A stretch of 43,904 nt of DNA from JADJWR01 sp964610575. Lineage in GTDB: Bacteria; Pseudomonadota; Gammaproteobacteria; Burkholderiales; Burkholderiaceae_F. The notes beneath the pieces were generated by a model. It was not told the DNA's origin. It searched no databases and saw nothing but the letters and a program-made list of their open reading frames with translations. The position numbers were made by a program, and so were the translations under genes. Positions 40,447 to 43,904 of the stretch are shown in pieces. The stretch lies in contig CAZSYX010000022.1 in NCBI GenBank assembly GCA_964610575.1, positions 1-43,904 on the forward strand, read 5' to 3'. Within the stretch, counting starts at the first letter, position 1. Each line of letters starts with the position of its first letter.

Positions 40447-42588
40447 TCAGCGCCGCCGCGCCGAGTACACGCCACCCACATCGGCGATCTGCGCCAGCGC
40501 CCGGCGCAGCGCCGACGCGTCCGCGACCTCGACCGTGAAGTTCATCTGTGCCTCGCCGCGCCGCGAAAGCGTGTTGACGCCCACCACGTTGAGCTTCTCG
40601 CGCGCGAAGACCTCGGAAATGTCGCGCAAGAGGCCGGAACGATCCTGTGCCAGCACGGCGACGTCGACCGGGTAGACCGCGTCGGCTGCAGCGCTCCAGG
40701 CGACCTCGATCAGCCGCTCCGGAAGTCGGTCCGACAGTGAGGCGGCGTTGGCGCAACTGGCGCGGTGCACCGACACGCCGCGGCCGCGCGTGACGAAGCC
40801 GATGATTTCGTCGGGCGGGACCGGGCGGCAGCAGCGCGCCATCTGGGTCATCAGCGAGTCGACGCCGACCACCAGCACCCCGCCTTTGCCGCGCGCCGAC
40901 GCCTTGCCCGCCTCCGCTTTGGCGAACTCCGGAGCATGCGCGGCCTGCACCGGCGCGCCCGGCGTCGTCACCAGCGCCTGCTCGATGCTGCGCAGGCTGA
41001 ATTCCTCCTTGCTTGCCGCCGACGACAGTTCGTCGACCGAGGCAAAGCCGAGCCGGCGCGCCAGATCGTCGAGCTTCACCGCAGTGCGCCCGAGGCGCTG
41101 CAGCTCGCGCTCGACCACGGCGCGCCCGGCGGCGATCGACTGTTCAAGCTCGAGCAGGTTGAACCAGTGCCGCACCTTCTGCCGCGAACGGGCGCTGGCC
41201 AGGTAGCCGAGCTCGGCATTGAGCCAGTCGCGGCTCGGCCCGCCCGACTTGGCCGCCATGATCTCGACCGTCTGCCCGTTGGCGAGCGGCCGGTTCAGCG
41301 GCAGCAGCACGCCGTCGACACGGGCACCGCGGCAGCGGTGACCGAGCTCGGTGTGCAGGTGGTAGGCGAAGTCGATCGGCGTCGCGCCAGCGGGAAGCTC
41401 CACCACCCGGCCCTGCGGTGTCAGCACGTAGATGCGTTCCTCGGCCTTCGCCGACGGCAACGGCTTGTCGACCTCCGCCCGCCACGCCAGCAGCTGGCGC
41501 AGCCAGGCGACGCGCTGCTCGTCGGCGCCGGCGAGCTTGCGGCCGCCTTCCTTGTACTGCCAGTGCGCCGCCACGCCGAGCTCGGCGAACTCGTGCATCT
41601 CGCGCGTGCGGATCTGGATCTCGAGCGTGCGGCCGGCGGCATCATGGACGACCGTGTGCAGCGACTGGTAGCCGTTCGGTTTTGGCCGCGCGATGTAGTC
41701 GTCGTATTCGCCTTCGACGGGCGCCCATGTCTCATGCACCAGCGACAGCGCCTGGTAGCACTGCGCCACTTCGCCGACGATCACACGCAGCGCGCGCACG
41801 TCGTAGATCTCGTCGAACGCCAGCTGCTTCATTCGCATCTTGTTGTGGATGCTGACGATGTGCTTCGGCCGACCGCTGACCTCCCCCTTGATGCCGGCGG
41901 CGGCCAGCCGGTCACGCAGCCGAGCCACTGCATCGGCGATGAAGCGCTCGCGCTCGACCCGCTTCCCGTCGAGAAGGCGTGCCAGCTGCCGGTAGGTGTC
42001 CGGCTCAAGGAGGCGAAAGGCCAGGTCCTCGAGCGCCCACTTCAGCTGCCACACGCCGAGCCGGTTGGCCAGCGGCGCGTAGAGGTCGAGCGTCTCGCGC
42101 GCAATCGCACCCTGCAATTCGACGTCGACGCCGACGCCCTTGCGAGCGGCAAAGTAGCGCAAGGTCTGCTCGCGCGAGGCCAGCCGCAGCAGCACCACGC
42201 GCACGTCGTTGACCATCGCCAGCAGCATCTTGCGCAGGCCTTCTGCCTGCGCGCCGCCCTGGCCGCGTGCGCGCGTCAGCTCCGACAGCCGCATCAACTG
42301 GCGCAGGTCGGCGACCAGTTGCGCGGCGGTGTGCCCGAAGCGGCTGCGCAGCCAGTCGTCGGCGTCGCGCAGCACGTCGTGGATGCCGAACAGATAGGCA
42401 GCTGCAAGCAGGTCGGGATCGGCGCGCAGCTGGCGCACGATCGCGACCATCCCGTCAGCGTGCGCAACGAACGGCTCGCCGGTGCGCAACGCGCGGTTGC
42501 CGTAAAGCGGTATGACCAGCGCGCGCACCGCGGCCGGGTCAATGACCTCTGGCGCCGCCGTGGTGATGCCGGAATCGCGTGCCACCAT
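40447..42588 (-). CDS. relA: (p)ppGpp synthetase RelA
   Basis: 713 residues from the ATG at 42588 with GAGGA upstream; the longer open frame overlaps mtfA and is rejected. Domains in order: degenerate HD hydrolase (about 1-180), synthetase with RPKHIVSIHNKMRMK, YDVRALRVIV and EYDDYIARPKPNGYQSLHT (the acidic E-x-D-D typical of monofunctional RelA), TGS (ERIYVLTPQGRVVELP), a zinc/helical region (ARCCRPVPPDEIIGFV) and ACT at the end. The HD motif keeps HDVLRD, but the later catalytic Asp is Ser (RLASREQ), so hydrolysis is probably lost. A SpoT elsewhere is predicted. Confidence 0.95.
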   Translation of the reverse strand: MVARDSGITTAAPEVIDPAAVRALVIPLYGNRALRTGEPFVAHADGMVAIVRQLRADPDLLAAAYLFGIHDVLRDADDWLRSRFGHTAAQLVADLRQLMRLSELTRARGQGGAQAEGLRKMLLAMVNDVRVVLLRLASREQTLRYFAARKGVGVDVELQGAIARETLDLYAPLANRLGVWQLKWALEDLAFRLLEPDTYRQLARLLDGKRVERERFIADAVARLRDRLAAAGIKGEVSGRPKHIVSIHNKMRMKQLAFDEIYDVRALRVIVGEVAQCYQALSLVHETWAPVEGEYDDYIARPKPNGYQSLHTVVHDAAGRTLEIQIRTREMHEFAELGVAAHWQYKEGGRKLAGADEQRVAWLRQLLAWRAEVDKPLPSAKAEERIYVLTPQGRVVELPAGATPIDFAYHLHTELGHRCRGARVDGVLLPLNRPLANGQTVEIMAAKSGGPSRDWLNAELGYLASARSRQKVRHWFNLLELEQSIAAGRAVVERELQRLGRTAVKLDDLARRLGFASVDELSSAASKEEFSLRSIEQALVTTPGAPVQAAHAPEFAKAEAGKASARGKGGVLVVGVDSLMTQMARCCRPVPPDEIIGFVTRGRGVSVHRASCANAASLSDRLPERLIEVAWSAAADAVYPVDVAVLAQDRSGLLRDISEVFAREKLNVVGVNTLSRRGEAQMNFTVEVADASALRRALAQIADVGGVYSARRR

Positions 42589-42639
42589 GCCGTCCTCGAT
42601 GCAATGCCGCCGATTATCGCCCTGCGGCACAATCGTTCC

Positions 42640-43467
42640 ATGCTGAAGACACTGCTCGACCGGCTGCGACCGGCAGCACACGCCCGCATCGACGACGAGT
42701 TGTGGCGAGCGACGCTCGGCTCGCTGCCCTTTCTGGCCCGCCTCGACGAAGCCGAACGCCTTCGACTGCGCGAGCTGGCGCAGCAGTTCCTGGCCGACAA
42801 GGAGATGGCCGCCGCCGGCGACCTGCAACTGACTGCGCAGATGCAGGTCAGCATCGCCGCGCAGGCCTGCCTGCCGGTGCTCAAGCTCGGGCTCGGTGCC
42901 TATCGCGGCTGGACCAGCATCGTCGTCTACCCCGACGAGTTCCTGGTTCCGCGCGAAATTACGGACGAGGCCGGCGTCGTGCACGAGTACGTCGACCAGC
43001 TCGCCGGCGAAGCCTGGGACGGCGGCCCGCTGCTGCTGTCGTGGGCCGACGCGCAGATGGGACAGCCCGACTACAACGTCGTCATCCACGAGTTCACGCA
43101 CAAGCTGGACATGGCCAACGGCGACGCCGACGGCCTGCCGCCCTTCGACCGCCGCCTGCATCCGCGCCTGTCTTCCAGCCGCTGGCGGCAGGTGCTCGAT
43201 GACGCCTTCGAGCGACTGAACGCCGAACTGGACCTCATCGAGGCCGAGATCCCGCCGGACATGGACCCCGAATCACCGGAGGCCGCTGCGCACTACAGCC
43301 GACTGCCGCTCGATGCGTACGCCGCCACCGATCCCGGCGAGTTCTTCGCCGTCTCGAGCGAGGCGTTCTTCGTCTCGCCCGGTCGGCTGCGCGACGCGTT
43401 CCCCGAGTGGTACGGGCTGCTGGCCGAGTTCTTCCTGCAGGACCCGCTGGGCGCGGCCGAGGCATGA
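42640..43467 (+). CDS. mtfA: M90-family zinc peptidase MtfA
   Basis: 275 residues from the ATG at 42640; an in-frame ATG at 42604 would add 12 residues. The zinc motif HEFTHKLDM (HExxH) is intact, with later acidic residues in DPGEFFAVSSEAFFVSP. In E. coli MtfA binds the Mlc repressor and so affects ptsG, and it has aminopeptidase activity; whether Mlc exists here is unknown. It is divergent from relA with a 51-base spacer, and its stop overlaps the next gene (ATGA). Confidence 0.93.
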   Translation: MLKTLLDRLRPAAHARIDDELWRATLGSLPFLARLDEAERLRLRELAQQFLADKEMAAAGDLQLTAQMQVSIAAQACLPVLKLGLGAYRGWTSIVVYPDEFLVPREITDEAGVVHEYVDQLAGEAWDGGPLLLSWADAQMGQPDYNVVIHEFTHKLDMANGDADGLPPFDRRLHPRLSSSRWRQVLDDAFERLNAELDLIEAEIPPDMDPESPEAAAHYSRLPLDAYAATDPGEFFAVSSEAFFVSPGRLRDAFPEWYGLLAEFFLQDPLGAAEA

Positions 43468-43904
43468 AGCGACTGCTGATCGTCTGGCACAGCCACACCG
43501 GCGGCTCGCGGCAGATGGCGGCCGCGGCCGCAGACGCCGCGGGCACCGAACAGGGCATCGAGGTCCGCCTGCAGCACGCCGCCGCGACGCAGCCCGCCGA
43601 CGTGCTGGCAGCGGACGGTTATCTCTTCGTCACCCCGGAGAACCTGGCCAGCACGGCAGGCCTGATGAAGGACTTCTTCGACCGCGTCTACTACCCGGTA
43701 CTCGACCGCATCAACGGCCGTCCCTATGCGGCGATGGTCTGCGCCGGTTCCGACGGCAGCGGCGCGGTGCGGCAGATCGAGCGCATCGCCACCGGACTGC
43801 GGCTGAAGGCCGTCGCCCCGCCGCTGATCGTCATCACGCACGCGCAAACGCCCGAAGCCATCCTGGCGCCGAAGACGATCAATCCCGTGGATCTCGCCCG
43901 TTGC
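43464..43904 (+). CDS. Flavodoxin-like NAD(P)H-dependent oxidoreductase (cut at window end)
   Basis: 147 codons visible, open at the right edge. The flavin phosphate loop is WHSHTGGSRQMAAAA after beta-strand 1 (RLLIVWHS). GYLFVTPENLASTAGLMKDFFDRVYY matches the flavodoxin/WrbA-type fold, and the middle YAAMVCAGSDGSGAVRQIER resembles the third flavin loop. The substrate is unknown. It is translationally coupled to mtfA. Confidence 0.85.
   Translation, partial: MKRLLIVWHSHTGGSRQMAAAAADAAGTEQGIEVRLQHAAATQPADVLAADGYLFVTPENLASTAGLMKDFFDRVYYPVLDRINGRPYAAMVCAGSDGSGAVRQIERIATGLRLKAVAPPLIVITHAQTPEAILAPKTINPVDLARC

Noticed and set aside
42589..43161. N-terminal extension of relA overlapping mtfA
   Set aside because: The extra 191 codons have no RelA similarity; the ATG at 42588 has a good ribosome site and gives the right length.
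40765..43467. 900-codon plus-strand ORF covering relA and mtfA
   Set aside because: Only its last 275 codons (from 42640) are real MtfA; the upstream part is antisense to relA.

Overview
The window is a GC-rich bacterial chromosome segment that reads as core genome of a betaproteobacterium, most likely order Burkholderiales. The support is gene order and family features: rpsF-priB-rpsR-rplI-dnaB; hfq-hflX-hflK-hflC-hisZ-purA; tRNA-Leu next to rnr-rlmB; tRNA-Val-thrS-infC-rpmI-rplT-pheS-pheT-ihfA-merR-tRNA-Pro; an IhfA with a long N-terminal extension; and PriB and HisZ themselves. I see no insertion sequence, prophage, CRISPR array, integrase or other mobile module. Almost every base lies in a gene or a short spacer, and no gene-free stretch reaches 300 bases.

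Layout, left to right. 1-3882: a truncated alaC-type aminotransferase (minus), then on plus a Mth938-domain gene, a short repeat with two inverted repeats that encodes a small upstream ORF, a bcp/PrxQ peroxiredoxin and a PIN-PhoH ATPase. 3905-7339 (minus): the rpsF-priB-rpsR-rplI operon followed by dnaB and a DUF456 membrane protein. 7432-11350 (minus): rnr-rlmB-sirtuin, with the last two translationally coupled. 11445-11529: tRNA-Leu(CAG) on plus with its own promoter and terminator. 11595-32428 (minus): a long run of closely spaced or overlapping genes. In transcription order these are surE-pcm-nlpD-exonuclease-rlmD, ndk-rlmN-pilF-rodZ-ispG-hisS-yfgM-bamB-der, hfq-hflX-hflK-hflC-yjeT-hisZ, and purA-phosphoribosyltransferase. 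32489-40355 (minus): a translation cluster bracketed by tRNA-Val(GAC) and tRNA-Pro(GGG). 40447-42588 (minus): relA. 42640-43904 (plus): mtfA and a truncated flavodoxin-like gene.

The genes group by task: translation and rRNA modification (rpsF, rpsR, rplI, rplT, rpmI, infC, hisS, thrS, pheST, rlmB, rlmD, rlmN, hflX, der), RNA turnover and regulation (rnr, hfq, PIN-PhoH), replication (dnaB, priB), envelope assembly and division (bamB, rodZ, nlpD, pilF, hflKC, yfgM), and metabolism (purA, ndk, ispG, hisZ).

I found no wholly new multi-gene system. The most interesting signals are regulatory. Intrinsic-terminator hairpins sit about 14-17 bases before the start codons of thrS, pheS and surE. For thrS and pheS, a short upstream ORF runs through the hairpin and ends in an ATGA overlap with the gene's start, an attenuation-like arrangement. 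Other points are a repeat-encoded 26-codon ORF that ends one base before the bcp start, an ATC start codon for infC, a structured infC-rpmI spacer, and a RelA with a half-decayed hydrolase domain.
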